Assembly: GCF_015355755.1 (NCBI RefSeq)
Contig: NZ_JACVEE010000001.1
Coordinates: 2,108,001 to 2,172,000 of the forward strand
Direction of reading: 5' to 3'
Length of the DNA: 64,000 nucleotides
DNA from: Nocardia sp. XZ_19_385
Lineage (GTDB): Bacteria > Actinomycetota > Actinomycetes > Mycobacteriales > Mycobacteriaceae
Of this stretch, positions 18,130 to 27,163 are shown one piece after another. Position numbers and translations under genes: made by a program. The stretch's first letter is position 1; the number at the start of each line of letters is the position of its first letter. The notes below the pieces were generated by a model. That model worked only from the letters and a program-made list of their open reading frames with translations. It searched no databases and was not told where the DNA came from.

Positions 18130-18966
18130 TCAGGCCACCGGGCGGTCCGCGGCGGCGAGGAATTCGCCCGCGACCGGCGCGAGGATGTCGACATCGGGGT
18201 TGTGGCTCAGCTTCGCCAGTTCCTGGTGCCGGGCGTTGGGCAGCACCTTGGTGATAGCGCGGGCTGCCGTACGCAACAGGGCATTGCTCTTCGCGCCGGA
18301 AATGACCAGCGTCGGAACCTCGACACCCGCCCAATCGGCGGGGCGCAACGGCTCGCCGCGCATGAACTCGCCCATGATCGCCCAATCGTGCGCGGCGGCC
18401 GGAGCGGTGGCGAGCAGGTTCTTCCACATCGGCGTGAACGGCATGAGGCGGCCGAGGATTCGCGGCATACCCATGCCGTTCGTCATATAGAACCGCACCA
18501 CCTCGGCCCGCTTGTCCGCGGCGATCAGGGCGTGCAGTTTCTCGGCCAGGCCGGCGGGCGGCACGAAGTTCTCGTGGTCCACCACGAACGGCGGTTCGAA
18601 GGCGACCACCTTGGTGATGCCCGGCACCCGTCCCGAGGCCGCGGCCCGCAGCGCCAGCCCCGCTCCCGACGACCAGCCGAACAACGCCGCCCGGCCGCCG
18701 GCCGCCTCGACCAGCGCGGCGAGGTCGTCGATCTCGTTGTCGACGTTGTACACGCCGGGCGAGTCGGTGCTGTCACCGCGACCACGCCGGTCGTAATTGA
18801 TGACTGTCAGGCGGTATTCCTCCGCCAATTTCTCCGACAGTGCAACGAGTTTCGGGAACCTGCGGTAACTGAACGCGCCACCGATCAGGATCACGGTTCC
18901 GGAATCGCCACCGGCAATGCGATCGAACGCGATCTCGATTCCCGAGCTCGTGGTCACAGTTTCCAT
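18130..18966 (-). CDS. Alpha/beta hydrolase
   Basis: A 278-residue cytoplasmic hydrolase with LIGG oxyanion strand, YDRRGRGDS turn and nucleophile elbow GWSSG (Ser99). GAAAGG precedes the ATG. It resembles the hydrolase at 43945-44733 along most of its length: both read TTSxG near the start, YDRxGRGxS, AALIE/VE-AGG and GxSSG in the same order. They are therefore paralogues. It is upstream of the lipoprotein hydrolase at 17198 in the same direction. The substrate is unknown. Confidence 0.87.
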   Translation of the reverse strand: METVTTSSGIEIAFDRIAGGDSGTVILIGGAFSYRRFPKLVALSEKLAEEYRLTVINYDRRGRGDSTDSPGVYNVDNEIDDLAALVEAAGGRAALFGWSSGAGLALRAAASGRVPGITKVVAFEPPFVVDHENFVPPAGLAEKLHALIAADKRAEVVRFYMTNGMGMPRILGRLMPFTPMWKNLLATAPAAAHDWAIMGEFMRGEPLRPADWAGVEVPTLVISGAKSNALLRTAARAITKVLPNARHQELAKLSHNPDVDILAPVAGEFLAAADRPVA

Positions 18967-19283
18967 CAGTAAAGCCTTTCGTGGCAGGGAATTCGACGCT
19001 TGCTCTCATGTAGACGAGCGCGCGATCCGGATTTGATCGGACCCGTCCTGTGAGGCGTGCCACACACAGATCGGGTCGAATTGCGTTCAGCGACAGAGTC
19101 ATTGCACGCTGTGGTGTTCTCCTGAATCTTCGGCCGTCAGCAACGGCGCAACAAGCCACAAACCGGCAACCAATCATGTAGCCCGGCTCAACCATTCGAT
19201 GTAGCGAGACGAATCGGCCGGTAGGGTGGTTCTGGTGATCGGGGGGCGCCTGTCACCCTCGGCGGGATCGAACGGTTGTTGCG
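18967..19283. other. Intergenic region, no gene seen
   Basis: These 317 bases separate two divergent genes. I see no coding frame with protein character, no strong hairpin and no clear palindrome. The region must hold the promoters of the hydrolase operon on the left and the MFS exporter on the right, but neither can be marked with confidence. Confidence 0.5.
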
Positions 19284-20552
19284 ATGGCGATACGTGCACG
19301 AGAGCCCGGAATGCTTGCCCCGCTGCGCGAGCCGATGTTCCGCCGCCTGGCCATCGGCCGCGTCACCACCTTCATCGGCAATGCCATCGCACCCGTGGCG
19401 CTCGCCTTCGCCGTCCTCGATCTCACCGGATCGGTCTCCGCACTCGGCCTGGTCGTCGGTGCCCGATCGATCGCCAACGTCGTCCTCATCTTGATGGGCG
19501 GTGTGCTGGCCGACCGACTACCGCGCGGGATAATCCTGCAGGGCGCGAGCCTCGCCGCGGCCATCTCCCAGGCCGCGACGGCGCTGGCCGTGCTGCTCGA
19601 CTTCGCCTCGATCCCACTGCTGATAGTGCTGAGCGTCATCAACGGCGCCGTCGCAGCCATGTCCTTCCCCGCTGCGGCGGCCCTCACCCCGCAAACCGTG
19701 CCGCCCAACCTGATTCGCCAAGCCAACGCGCTCGTCCGCGTCGGCATCAACGCCGCCATGATCACCGGCGCAGCACTCGGCGGCATGCTCGCCGCGTTGG
19801 CCGGGCCCGGCTGGGCGATCGCGGTGACCGCCGTGATCTTCGCCGCCGCGGCGTTCTTCTACGCCCGCGTCCGCGTCCCCCGAATCACCCCGTCCGCCCC
19901 GACCAAGCCCCTGACGGAACTGCGCGCCGGCTGGACCGAATTCGCCTCCCGCACCTGGGTGTGGACGATCGTGCTGGCCTTCATGATCGTCAACGCGGCC
20001 CTGGTCGGCGGCACCCATGTCCTCGGCCCCGCCATCGCGGACTCCACCATCGGCCGATTCGCCTGGGGCATCGTGCTCGGCGCCCAAACCGCCGGCGCCC
20101 TCCTCGGCGGCATCCTCGCCAGCCGCTGGCAACCCCGCCGAGCTCTCCTCTTCGGCACAATCCTGGTCATGGTCGAGGCCATCCCCCTACTGACCCTCGC
20201 CCACGCCCCAGAACTAATCCCCCTGCTCGCCGCCTACTTCCTGGCCGGCATAACTATCGAACAATTCAGCGTCGCCTGGGACGTCTCCGTCCAGGAAAAC
20301 ATCCCCCCGGACCGCCTCGCCCGCGTCTACTCCTACGACGTCCTCGGCACATTCATCGCCATCCCCCTCGGCCAAATCGCCGTCGGCCCCCTCTCCGCCG
20401 AGTTCGGCTCCGCCACCACCCTCACCGGCCTGGCCGCGCTGGTCGTATTGGCAACGGCGGGTGCGCTACTCGTCCCCAGCGTCCGCACCCTCACCCGGCA
20501 CCAAGCCGGTAGCCAGCCGACGGGGTCTGCTCCGGAAGATACTGTTCGGTGA
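19284..20552 (+). CDS. MFS transporter (probable small-molecule or drug exporter)
   Basis: A 422-residue major-facilitator protein with about 12 helices. Motif-A-like GGVLADRLPRG occurs after helix 2 (about residues 72-82), and a long central loop near RVPRITPSAPTK precedes the second half. The group resembles the DHA3/enterobactin-exporter-like MFS proteins of actinomycetes. The start is uncertain, because no good ribosome site precedes the ATG at 19284; MLAP at 19311 is an alternative. No regulator or biosynthetic gene is attached, so the substrate is unknown. Confidence 0.85.
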   Translation: MAIRAREPGMLAPLREPMFRRLAIGRVTTFIGNAIAPVALAFAVLDLTGSVSALGLVVGARSIANVVLILMGGVLADRLPRGIILQGASLAAAISQAATALAVLLDFASIPLLIVLSVINGAVAAMSFPAAAALTPQTVPPNLIRQANALVRVGINAAMITGAALGGMLAALAGPGWAIAVTAVIFAAAAFFYARVRVPRITPSAPTKPLTELRAGWTEFASRTWVWTIVLAFMIVNAALVGGTHVLGPAIADSTIGRFAWGIVLGAQTAGALLGGILASRWQPRRALLFGTILVMVEAIPLLTLAHAPELIPLLAAYFLAGITIEQFSVAWDVSVQENIPPDRLARVYSYDVLGTFIAIPLGQIAVGPLSAEFGSATTLTGLAALVVLATAGALLVPSVRTLTRHQAGSQPTGSAPEDTVR

Positions 20553-20573
20553 GTTGTTCGGCCGGACCGTCGG

Positions 20574-20969
20574 TTACCGATCCGATTCCAGGGCCGTCAG
20601 CATCGCCGGAGTATCGACGTAGATGTCGAAGGCGACGACCCGGTTGTCGCGCAGGCGCCAGACGTGGACCTCGTCGACCTCGAACGCGGCGCCTGAGGCG
20701 ACGGTCTTGCCCGTTGTGCGGCCGACCTGGATCACGGCGTCGCCCGCGGAGAACATCCGCTGCGGCTCCACCGAGCTGTCGACGTGGGTGAGCAGCGTGG
20801 TAAAGAAGTCGACCGCCGCATCACGGCCGCGGTGCGTGCCGCCCCACGGCAGTTGCGAGCACTGGTTGATGACGATGTCGGGGTCGAACCGGCCGAGGAT
20901 GGCCGGAATGTCTCGCTCGGCGAAGGCGCGGTACAGCTGGGCGACGGTGTCGAGATCGGCGGTGTCCAT
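20574..20969 (-). CDS. SnoaL/NTF2-like protein
   Basis: A 131-residue cone-fold protein with the typical opening helices TVAQLYRAFAERDIPAILGRFDPDIV and the later strands VHVWRLRDNRVVAFDIYVDT. Such proteins are small isomerases, hydrolases or unknowns using a pocket between sheet and helices. GAGGAG lies 5 bases before the ATG at 20967-20969, which decides the start. It is divergent from the TetR-family regulator at 21061 across 91 bases and is the likely target of that regulator. Confidence 0.85.
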   Translation of the reverse strand: MDTADLDTVAQLYRAFAERDIPAILGRFDPDIVINQCSQLPWGGTHRGRDAAVDFFTTLLTHVDSSVEPQRMFSAGDAVIQVGRTTGKTVASGAAFEVDEVHVWRLRDNRVVAFDIYVDTPAMLTALESDR

Positions 20970-21060
20970 GACTGCTCCTCGGAAGCTCGGTGTGTTGTTG
21001 TCTCGATCGTCGCCGGAGCCGACCGGCAAGTGCCATAGTCAGGGCAGATACGGAGAGGAA

Positions 21061-21726
21061 ATGGCCATGGGATTCGGTAAACCAGGCCGCCCGCCCGAGG
21101 ACCGGTTGGCTCGGCAGCAGGAAATCTTCGGTTCGATCCGGTCGCAGCTGAAGCCCGGTCACTGCCGTGAGTTGACGATGGCCTCGGCCGCCCGGCAGGC
21201 GCATCTGTCGGTGGGCGGGCTCTACCATTATTTCCCGTCCAAGCGCAGCCTGGTGCTGTTCGGCATCGATCCGGCAAACCTGCAGCGGGTGTGTGCGGAC
21301 TTCCGCCGCGAGCACGCGGAGCTGGCCGAATCCGACCCGTCCGCGCTGCTGACCGCGAGCCTGGACACCCTCGCGTGGGCGGGGGTGCACTTCATCCAGC
21401 CGTCGACCCTCGCCGCTCTGGAGCTCGATCTGGGTGTCTTCCGCACCGCCATGGACGAGGTCCTGACCACCGAGCTGGTCGGGTTGGTGGAGACGGTGCA
21501 GCGCGCGCACCCCGAGCTGAGTGACCCGCAAGCCCTCGAACTCAACCGTTCACTACGCCGGGTATGCACGCTCGCTTTCGTGGATCCGGCCATGACCATC
21601 GAGGCGTTGCGCGATCAACTACAGGCCACCCTCGATGGCACGATTGCCCGGGCCGGTTCGGCGAGGCATGCACGCCCCGCCGCTCCTGGTAAACCTATGG
21701 CTGCACGCAGGGCTCGCTCAAGGTGA
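21061..21726 (+). CDS. TetR-family transcriptional regulator
   Basis: A 221-residue protein. The N-terminal helix-turn-helix is visible as LTMASAARQAHLSVGGLYHYFPSK, split here by the A-x-x-A-x-x-S-x-x-x-Y-x-Y-F pattern near residues 39-61. The rest is a helical ligand-binding domain without recognisable ligand residues. GGAGAGGAA precedes the ATG at 21061. The last 32 bases overlap the end of livJ on the other strand, in a basic Ala/Arg-rich tail that may be an extension. It probably represses the divergent SnoaL-like gene. Confidence 0.88.
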   Translation: MAMGFGKPGRPPEDRLARQQEIFGSIRSQLKPGHCRELTMASAARQAHLSVGGLYHYFPSKRSLVLFGIDPANLQRVCADFRREHAELAESDPSALLTASLDTLAWAGVHFIQPSTLAALELDLGVFRTAMDEVLTTELVGLVETVQRAHPELSDPQALELNRSLRRVCTLAFVDPAMTIEALRDQLQATLDGTIARAGSARHARPAAPGKPMAARRARSR

Positions 21727-22999
21727 TCTTGTCCTGGCTGGGGCCGTGGTAGTCGGTGAGCAGGGTCTTTGTGCCCAGCGGGGAGGCGGCGTCGGGAGCG
21801 CCGATAATCGCGCGCTGTTTGGTGAGGTCAGGCTTGTCCGAGCCGTAGGTGTATTTCGGTGCGCCGCCTTGGAAGTCGACTTCGAGGCCGTCGACGGTAT
21901 CGCGGAGGCCCTTGCGGTTCAGATTGCCGTTTTCCTGCGCCTTGGTCAGCAGGGCCTTCATCGGATATGAGAAGGCCCAGCCCGCGCTGAAGCCCCAGGT
22001 GGCAGGCTCTTTGGTGGCTGCGGCCTTGGCGGCTTTGGCGGCCTCGCTGGTGCCGTCCCAGCCGTCTACCGGCGAGGTCGAGTTGTACAGCGCTGTGATC
22101 GCCGGTGCGGCAGCGCTTTTCAGGAGGCCGCCGTTCCAGGTGGGCCCGGAGCCGAGGAAACGGCCCTTGTATCCGGCGGCAGCCGCCTTGCCGATGATCT
22201 CGCCGGCTTCCGCGGGGCCGGTCGCGAGCATCACGACATCCGGTGCGGCGGCGATGATCTGGCTGACAGCGCCGTCCTGGTTGCCGACGGCGGCGTTCGG
22301 TCCGGTCTGGATCTGATTGGCGACCTGTACCCCGTTGGCCTCGGCCCACTTCTTCGCGCCGGTCGCGTAGTCGCCGCCGTAATCGCCCTTGTAGGTGACG
22401 GATACGAGCTTGGTCGGCTTGGACTTGTTCTGCGCCAGCCAATCCAGGCCCATGATCGCCTCGGAGCAGTAGGAGTAGCCGGTCTCCAGCAACAGCCCCT
22501 TGTCGATGCTCTTGAATTGCCAACCGGACCACAGGGTTCCGGCGACCGACACCAGGTTGGCGGCGTCCATGCGGTCCAGCACGGCCTGGGTGTGGATGGT
22601 GCCCAGGCTCATCGACAGGGCCAGCACATTCGGCTCCACCTGCTGATAGGCCTCGGCGTGCTTCTGCGGATCGTAGGAGGTGTTCTTGGTATGGGTGGCG
22701 ATGTCGACCTCGTATTTGCCGCCGATACCGCCCGCCTCGTTGACCTTCTTCCAGAACGCCAGCTGACCGTCGTTGATGTCGCGGCCGAGGGCGGCGAACG
22801 GTCCACCCTCGAGGTCGGAGAGCACACCGAGATAGATGCAGCCCTTGGCTTTGTCGACGGCGTTCGGGCAGGGTTCGCTGGTGACGCCGGGCCCGGTCGC
22901 ACCGGTGGCTTCGTCCTCCGCGCTGGAGCAGGCCCCGGCCAGCACCAGCGCGGCGACGGCGGGCACGACGGCCAGGCGCCGAATTCTACTGACTCCCAT
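21695..22999 (-). CDS. livJ: Branched-chain-type ABC transporter substrate-binding lipoprotein
   Basis: A 434-residue periplasmic-binding-type lipoprotein. The signal ends with a Cys at residue 24 (LAGAC). The mature part has the type I fold of Leu/Ile/Val- or aromatic-acid-binding proteins: LGVLSDLEGGPFAALG early and VMLATGPAEAGEIIGKAAAAG in the second lobe. I chose the ATG at 22999, because AGGAAAG lies directly before it; the GTG at 23017 would put that site inside the gene. It is the last gene of the operon, 27 bases after livM. The ligand is not readable. The nearby ligase-like gene hints at a carboxylic acid rather than an amino acid. Confidence 0.92.
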   Translation of the reverse strand: MGVSRIRRLAVVPAVAALVLAGACSSAEDEATGATGPGVTSEPCPNAVDKAKGCIYLGVLSDLEGGPFAALGRDINDGQLAFWKKVNEAGGIGGKYEVDIATHTKNTSYDPQKHAEAYQQVEPNVLALSMSLGTIHTQAVLDRMDAANLVSVAGTLWSGWQFKSIDKGLLLETGYSYCSEAIMGLDWLAQNKSKPTKLVSVTYKGDYGGDYATGAKKWAEANGVQVANQIQTGPNAAVGNQDGAVSQIIAAAPDVVMLATGPAEAGEIIGKAAAAGYKGRFLGSGPTWNGGLLKSAAAPAITALYNSTSPVDGWDGTSEAAKAAKAAATKEPATWGFSAGWAFSYPMKALLTKAQENGNLNRKGLRDTVDGLEVDFQGGAPKYTYGSDKPDLTKQRAIIGAPDAASPLGTKTLLTDYHGPSQDKITLSEPCVQP

Positions 23000-23026
23000 A
23001 ATCTTTCCTACTTTCACTACTGCTGA

Positions 23027-24205
23027 TCAGTGGGAGAACGGCCAGGTACGGAAGTAGTTGCGGATACGCAGCCACAGCCCGAACATGCCCCTCGGTTCGA
23101 GTACGATCACCCCGGCGATCAGCAGGCCGAACAGGATCGTTTTCAACTCGTCGAGCGTGAACCCGAGGATCTGTCCGCCCTCGGAGGTGATGGCCGGCAC
23201 GGCGTGGGTGAATTCCTCCAGCACCCGCGGCAGCAACACTACGAAGCAGGCGCCGATGATCGACCCGGTAATGGTCGCGGCGCCGCCGATCAGCACAATC
23301 GCCAGGAAATCCACTGAGAGCAGCAGATTCCAGCGTTCCGGGCTGATCCGGCCGATCACCACCGACAGCAGACCGCCCGCCACCCCGGCGTAGGCGGAGG
23401 AAACTACGAACGCCAGCGTCTTGGTGCGCTGCAGCCGAATTCCCATGATCTCGGCGGCGACATCGCGGTCCCGGACGGCGGCGAAGGCCCGGCCGACATT
23501 GGAACACATCAGGTTTCGAGCCAGCACCGCCATGACGACGAGCAGGACGAGGGCGATGAGGTAGAGCGCGCGCTGCTCGTTGATCAGCACTCCGGCGACC
23601 CGCACCGGCTTGCGCAGATCCGCGCCGAACAGCACGGGCGGGGCGGGCGCGCGGCCGAGTCCGCCGCCACCGGTTACCGAGTGCCATTCCTTGAACACGT
23701 GCTCGCCGATCATCACCAGACCGAGAGTCAGTGTCGCCAAATACAATCCGCGGACGCGTGCCGCCAGTGGCGCCACCAGCAATCCGAGGACCGCGGGGAT
23801 CGCCGCGGTCAACGGCAACCACAGCGCCATGTCCCAGCCCAGCCCGTACACCGTTTTCGTGCCGGTACCGCCGAAAACCGCTGCGGTGTAAGCGCCTACG
23901 CCGACGAAGAAGGCGTGACCGAGTGATACCTGGCCCGCATACCCGGTCAGCATGTTCAGTCCGATGCCGCCGATCGCGTAGATGGCTGCGAGGGTCAGCA
24001 GGTTCGTGATGTCCTTGGCAACGAAAAAAGGCGCGAGGAGGGCCAATACGATCAGCCCACCGGTCCACCACGCCTTGGCGGCGGTGTTCCACGCGCTCTC
24101 GGCGCGCGCGTAGGACGTGTAGAGCCGGGGCCGGCCGCGTCGCACAGCACGGGGAACGTCTATGCGAGAGCGCTTCTCCGTCGAGGTCGGAATCGTCGCG
24201 GTCAT
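23027..24205 (-). CDS. livM: Branched-chain-type ABC transporter permease LivM
   Basis: A 392-residue inner-membrane permease with 8-10 predicted helices. It has the LivM signature GIGLNMLTGYAGQVSLGHAFF near residues 84-104 and, later, a GGLGR insertion and the coupling segment YRP/RDRDVAAEIMGI that meets the ATPases. It has a long basic N-terminal cytoplasmic extension of about 45 residues. Its ATG overlaps the livH stop by ATGA. It pairs with LivH to form the membrane pore. Confidence 0.93.
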   Translation of the reverse strand: MTATIPTSTEKRSRIDVPRAVRRGRPRLYTSYARAESAWNTAAKAWWTGGLIVLALLAPFFVAKDITNLLTLAAIYAIGGIGLNMLTGYAGQVSLGHAFFVGVGAYTAAVFGGTGTKTVYGLGWDMALWLPLTAAIPAVLGLLVAPLAARVRGLYLATLTLGLVMIGEHVFKEWHSVTGGGGLGRAPAPPVLFGADLRKPVRVAGVLINEQRALYLIALVLLVVMAVLARNLMCSNVGRAFAAVRDRDVAAEIMGIRLQRTKTLAFVVSSAYAGVAGGLLSVVIGRISPERWNLLLSVDFLAIVLIGGAATITGSIIGACFVVLLPRVLEEFTHAVPAITSEGGQILGFTLDELKTILFGLLIAGVIVLEPRGMFGLWLRIRNYFRTWPFSH

Positions 24206-25140
24206 ACCCGTTGCACCTCTTTCGAGCCGAGCAGCCCGTGCGGCCGGATCAGCAGCACCGCGAACATGAGCACATACGGCATGACCACGTCGAAATTGGC
24301 GCCGAGCCAGGGCGCGATATCGGGCTGATAAGTCTTGGTCAACGCCTCGGCCAGCCCGACGATCATGGCGCCGGCCAGCGCCCCGGTGATCGAATCCAGC
24401 CCACCGATGATGATGGCGGGCAACGCTTTCAACGCGATCAGCACCGCGGCCGCCTCCACCCCGCCCGGCGCGGTGCCGAGCAGAATCCCGCCGACCGCCG
24501 CCAGCGCGCCGGCCAGCGCCCAGGACAGCGAGAACACCCGGCCGACATCGATGCCCTGCGCCATCGCGGTTTCCTGATCCATCGCCGCGGCTCGCATGGC
24601 CAGCCCATAGCGGGACCGCTCCAGCCACAGCACCAGCGCCGCGATCACCGCGACGGCGGTGATCACCTTGAAGATGTCGGTGTAGTTCACCGTCACGCCG
24701 TCGACGCAGGCGGCGACCACGCTGTCGGCGGGCCGGTGCCCGCCCAGGCAAAAGTTCGACAGGCCCCAGGGATCCCCGGAGGTGATCACCTTGGCCCCGA
24801 ACAGCTTGTGCACCAGCACGAGCCCGGCGGCAAACAGCCCGACCGTCACCAGCGTGGCGGAGAACGCCGGGCGTCCGACCATGGGGCGCATAGCGATTCG
24901 CTCGGTCGCCGTGGCGATCGCCGCGACCGCGGCCACGGCGGCGAGGGCCGCGAGCGGAAACGGCAACCCGGCCGAATCCACCAGGTAGTAGGAGAACAGC
25001 GTGCCGAAGATCATGAAGACGGGCTGCGCGAAGTTCAGGACTCCGGTGGCCCGGAAGATGATCACGAATCCGACCGCGATCGTCGCGTACATGCCGCCCA
25101 ATCCGGCGCCGCGGATCAGGGATTGGAGGAGTTCGTTCAT
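24202..25140 (-). CDS. livH: Branched-chain-type ABC transporter permease LivH
   Basis: A 312-residue permease. It opens with LLQSLIRGAGLGGMYATIAVGFVII and FRATGVLNFAQ, both typical of LivH. The coupling loop SRYGLAMRAAAMDQETAMAQGI and the ALPAIIIGGLDSITGALAGA helix are also present. A Cys pair in the ITSGDPWGLSNFCLGG region and CVDG lie in what should be an outside loop. The start ATG overlaps the ligase-like gene stop by ATGA. It is part of the six-gene transport operon. Confidence 0.93.
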   Translation of the reverse strand: MNELLQSLIRGAGLGGMYATIAVGFVIIFRATGVLNFAQPVFMIFGTLFSYYLVDSAGLPFPLAALAAVAAVAAIATATERIAMRPMVGRPAFSATLVTVGLFAAGLVLVHKLFGAKVITSGDPWGLSNFCLGGHRPADSVVAACVDGVTVNYTDIFKVITAVAVIAALVLWLERSRYGLAMRAAAMDQETAMAQGIDVGRVFSLSWALAGALAAVGGILLGTAPGGVEAAAVLIALKALPAIIIGGLDSITGALAGAMIVGLAEALTKTYQPDIAPWLGANFDVVMPYVLMFAVLLIRPHGLLGSKEVQRV

Positions 25141-26369
25141 GCAGTGGTGTCCGGATTCGCCGTTGGGTCGGATGCGTCGGTGCGGGCGGCCGGAACAGCG
25201 GCCCGCACGCGGGTGATCGGCACGCCCAGCCCGAGGAAGAACGCCGCCGTGTCCGGATCGGGCGGAATGTCGTGCGGCAGCGCTGTTCCCGGGATCGCGA
25301 TGCTCCAGAAAGCGGCCCGGGTCTTGCGGAGTCCGAGTTTGTCGCGCAGGGCGCGCCCGCTCGCCAGGTAGCCGGCCGCGTACATCAGCCGCGCGCGCGG
25401 TCCCCGGTTTCTCTGCGCGGCAATACGATCCGCTGTCTGCGCGGTCAGCCGGTAACAACCTCGTTTGAACCACGAAGCCGTGGACATCCGGTTCTCGATA
25501 CCGCTGAAGATGCGCTGCCAGCCCGCCGCCGGAGCCAGCCGCACTGTTGGCTGCACCTCGGCCAGATCGGCGGCCAGCGTGGCATAGGACTCGGCGAAAT
25601 GCAGGACGGCACCGCAGGTCACGCTCGCCCACACCGTGACCGCGCGTTCGGCGGGCTCGGCGAGGGACAATCCGGGTAAGACCACGTCGTGGGGGCCGAG
25701 CCCCGGGATCGCCGCGCGCAAGGCAGTCGTCGCGGCGGCGATATCGGAGCCACGCAGCTGTGCGGGCGACGGATCGTCCAGACCAATGCCGGGTGGAAAG
25801 ACCAGCGCCACAACGTCATCCGGTAGCTGCTCCGCGTCGGGCAGATCCGGATGGGCCGACCGATGCCGCTCGCCCCGCTCCCGCAGCTCGGTGTAGGAGA
25901 TCAGCCGCGGATCTGAATAGTCCTTAATCCCACGGTCTTCCAGATGGACGATCCAGCGCAACCGCGGGCACCCGGTGTCCAGCGCCTTGTCGACCTGCTC
26001 CTGATCCTCGGCGATCAGCACGCGGACCGCCGCATCGTTGAGCATCTGCTCCAGCGCGGTGCCGGTGGTCTCCGGGTGCACGCCGACGAAGACGGCCCGC
26101 AACGACAGCGCGCTCAATTCCGCATACACCCACTCCGGCCGGTTGCCCGCCAGGATCGCCACCCGATCCCCCGCGCCGACGCCGAGATCGGCGAGCCCGT
26201 GCGCGATCAGCTGTCGTTCGCCGTCCAGCTCGGCCCAGGAGGTCTGCTGCCAGATGCCCAGCTTCTTGGCCCGCACCGCCACCGTGTTCGGCGTCCGCGC
26301 CGCCCGCTGGGCTGCCTGCATGTGCAGCGCCGAATCTCGTTCCGACGTAACCGTCGATACCGCCGTCAC
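25137..26369 (-). CDS. Degenerate AMP-binding (acyl-CoA ligase-like) protein in the ABC operon
   Basis: A 410-residue relative of long-chain acyl-CoA synthetases such as FadD15, which have about 600 residues. The N-terminal half fits well (SWAELDGERQLIAHGLADLGVGAGDRVAILAGNRPEW, 44-80 in parts). At residues 188-205, where active enzymes have Y-T-S-G-T-T-G-x-P-K-G, this protein reads ALVFPPGIGLDDPSPAQL, so the ATP-phosphate loop is gone. It also ends before the Y-x-x-Y-G-x-[ST]-E motif and has no C-terminal lysine domain. The frame is intact and coupled by ATGA to livG and livH, so it is probably translated. I infer a non-catalytic binding or assembly role; a decaying gene is the alternative. 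Confidence 0.8.
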   Translation of the reverse strand: MTAVSTVTSERDSALHMQAAQRAARTPNTVAVRAKKLGIWQQTSWAELDGERQLIAHGLADLGVGAGDRVAILAGNRPEWVYAELSALSLRAVFVGVHPETTGTALEQMLNDAAVRVLIAEDQEQVDKALDTGCPRLRWIVHLEDRGIKDYSDPRLISYTELRERGERHRSAHPDLPDAEQLPDDVVALVFPPGIGLDDPSPAQLRGSDIAAATTALRAAIPGLGPHDVVLPGLSLAEPAERAVTVWASVTCGAVLHFAESYATLAADLAEVQPTVRLAPAAGWQRIFSGIENRMSTASWFKRGCYRLTAQTADRIAAQRNRGPRARLMYAAGYLASGRALRDKLGLRKTRAAFWSIAIPGTALPHDIPPDPDTAAFFLGLGVPITRVRAAVPAARTDASDPTANPDTTA

Positions 26370-27163
26370 CGCGTAACCTCCTGGTCCGCAGCAGTTTCGG
26401 CGGCTCCACCCAGGTAGGCGGCGAGCACAGCCGGATCGTGCCGAACCTCGGCAGGTGCGCCGAGCGCGATCCGGGCACCGAAGTCCAGCACCATGATTCG
26501 ATCGGCCAGATCCATCACCAGACGCATGTCGTGCTCCACCATGATCATCGCCAGCTCCAGGTCGGCCCGGACGTCGAGGATGAACCGCGCCATATCCGCG
26601 GTCTCCTCCACATTCATGCCCGCCACCGGCTCGTCCAGCAGCAACAGCCGGGGCTCCATGGCCAATGCCCGGGCCAGCTCCACCCGCTTCTTCACGCCGT
26701 AGGGCAGCAGACCCACCGGCTGATTGCGTACCTGCTGCAGTTCCAGGAATTCGATCAGTCCTTCGGCGAAGAGCCGGGCGGCGCGCTCGCCCTGCCGGGC
26801 CTTGGGCAGGCGCAGGGCCGCCGCCACCGGGCCGTACCCGAGCTGCAGATGTCGTCCGAGTTTGATGTTGTCCAGGACCGTCAGGTTGTCGAAAAGCTCG
26901 ATGTTCTGGAACATTCGGGCGACGCCGAGCCGGGCGATCGCGTCCGGAGTCCGGCCGGTCAACTCCTGGCCGTTCAGAACGATGCTGCCGCGCTGCGGGC
27001 GATAGACCCCGTTGAGACAGTTGAAGATCGAGGTCTTACCCGCACCGTTCGGCCCGATCAGCGCCAGCAGCTCACCCGGCTCCACCTCGAACGACACTTC
27101 CGAAAGTGCCTTCGTACCACCGAAATTCAGACTCAAGTCGGTGACCTGGAGCAACGCGGTCAT
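26366..27163 (-). CDS. livG: Branched-chain-type ABC transporter ATPase LivG
   Basis: A 265-residue ATP-binding subunit. Walker A is GPNGAGKTS, the Q-loop precedes a RMFQNIELF segment, and the LLLDEPVAGM Walker B follows an atypical signature (YGVKKRVELARA instead of LSGGxQ, which is usual for LivG). The ATG at 27161-27163 overlaps the livF stop by ATGA, which decides the start over GTG 27172. It works with LivF on the LivHM pore. Confidence 0.94.
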   Translation of the reverse strand: MTALLQVTDLSLNFGGTKALSEVSFEVEPGELLALIGPNGAGKTSIFNCLNGVYRPQRGSIVLNGQELTGRTPDAIARLGVARMFQNIELFDNLTVLDNIKLGRHLQLGYGPVAAALRLPKARQGERAARLFAEGLIEFLELQQVRNQPVGLLPYGVKKRVELARALAMEPRLLLLDEPVAGMNVEETADMARFILDVRADLELAMIMVEHDMRLVMDLADRIMVLDFGARIALGAPAEVRHDPAVLAAYLGGAAETAADQEVTR

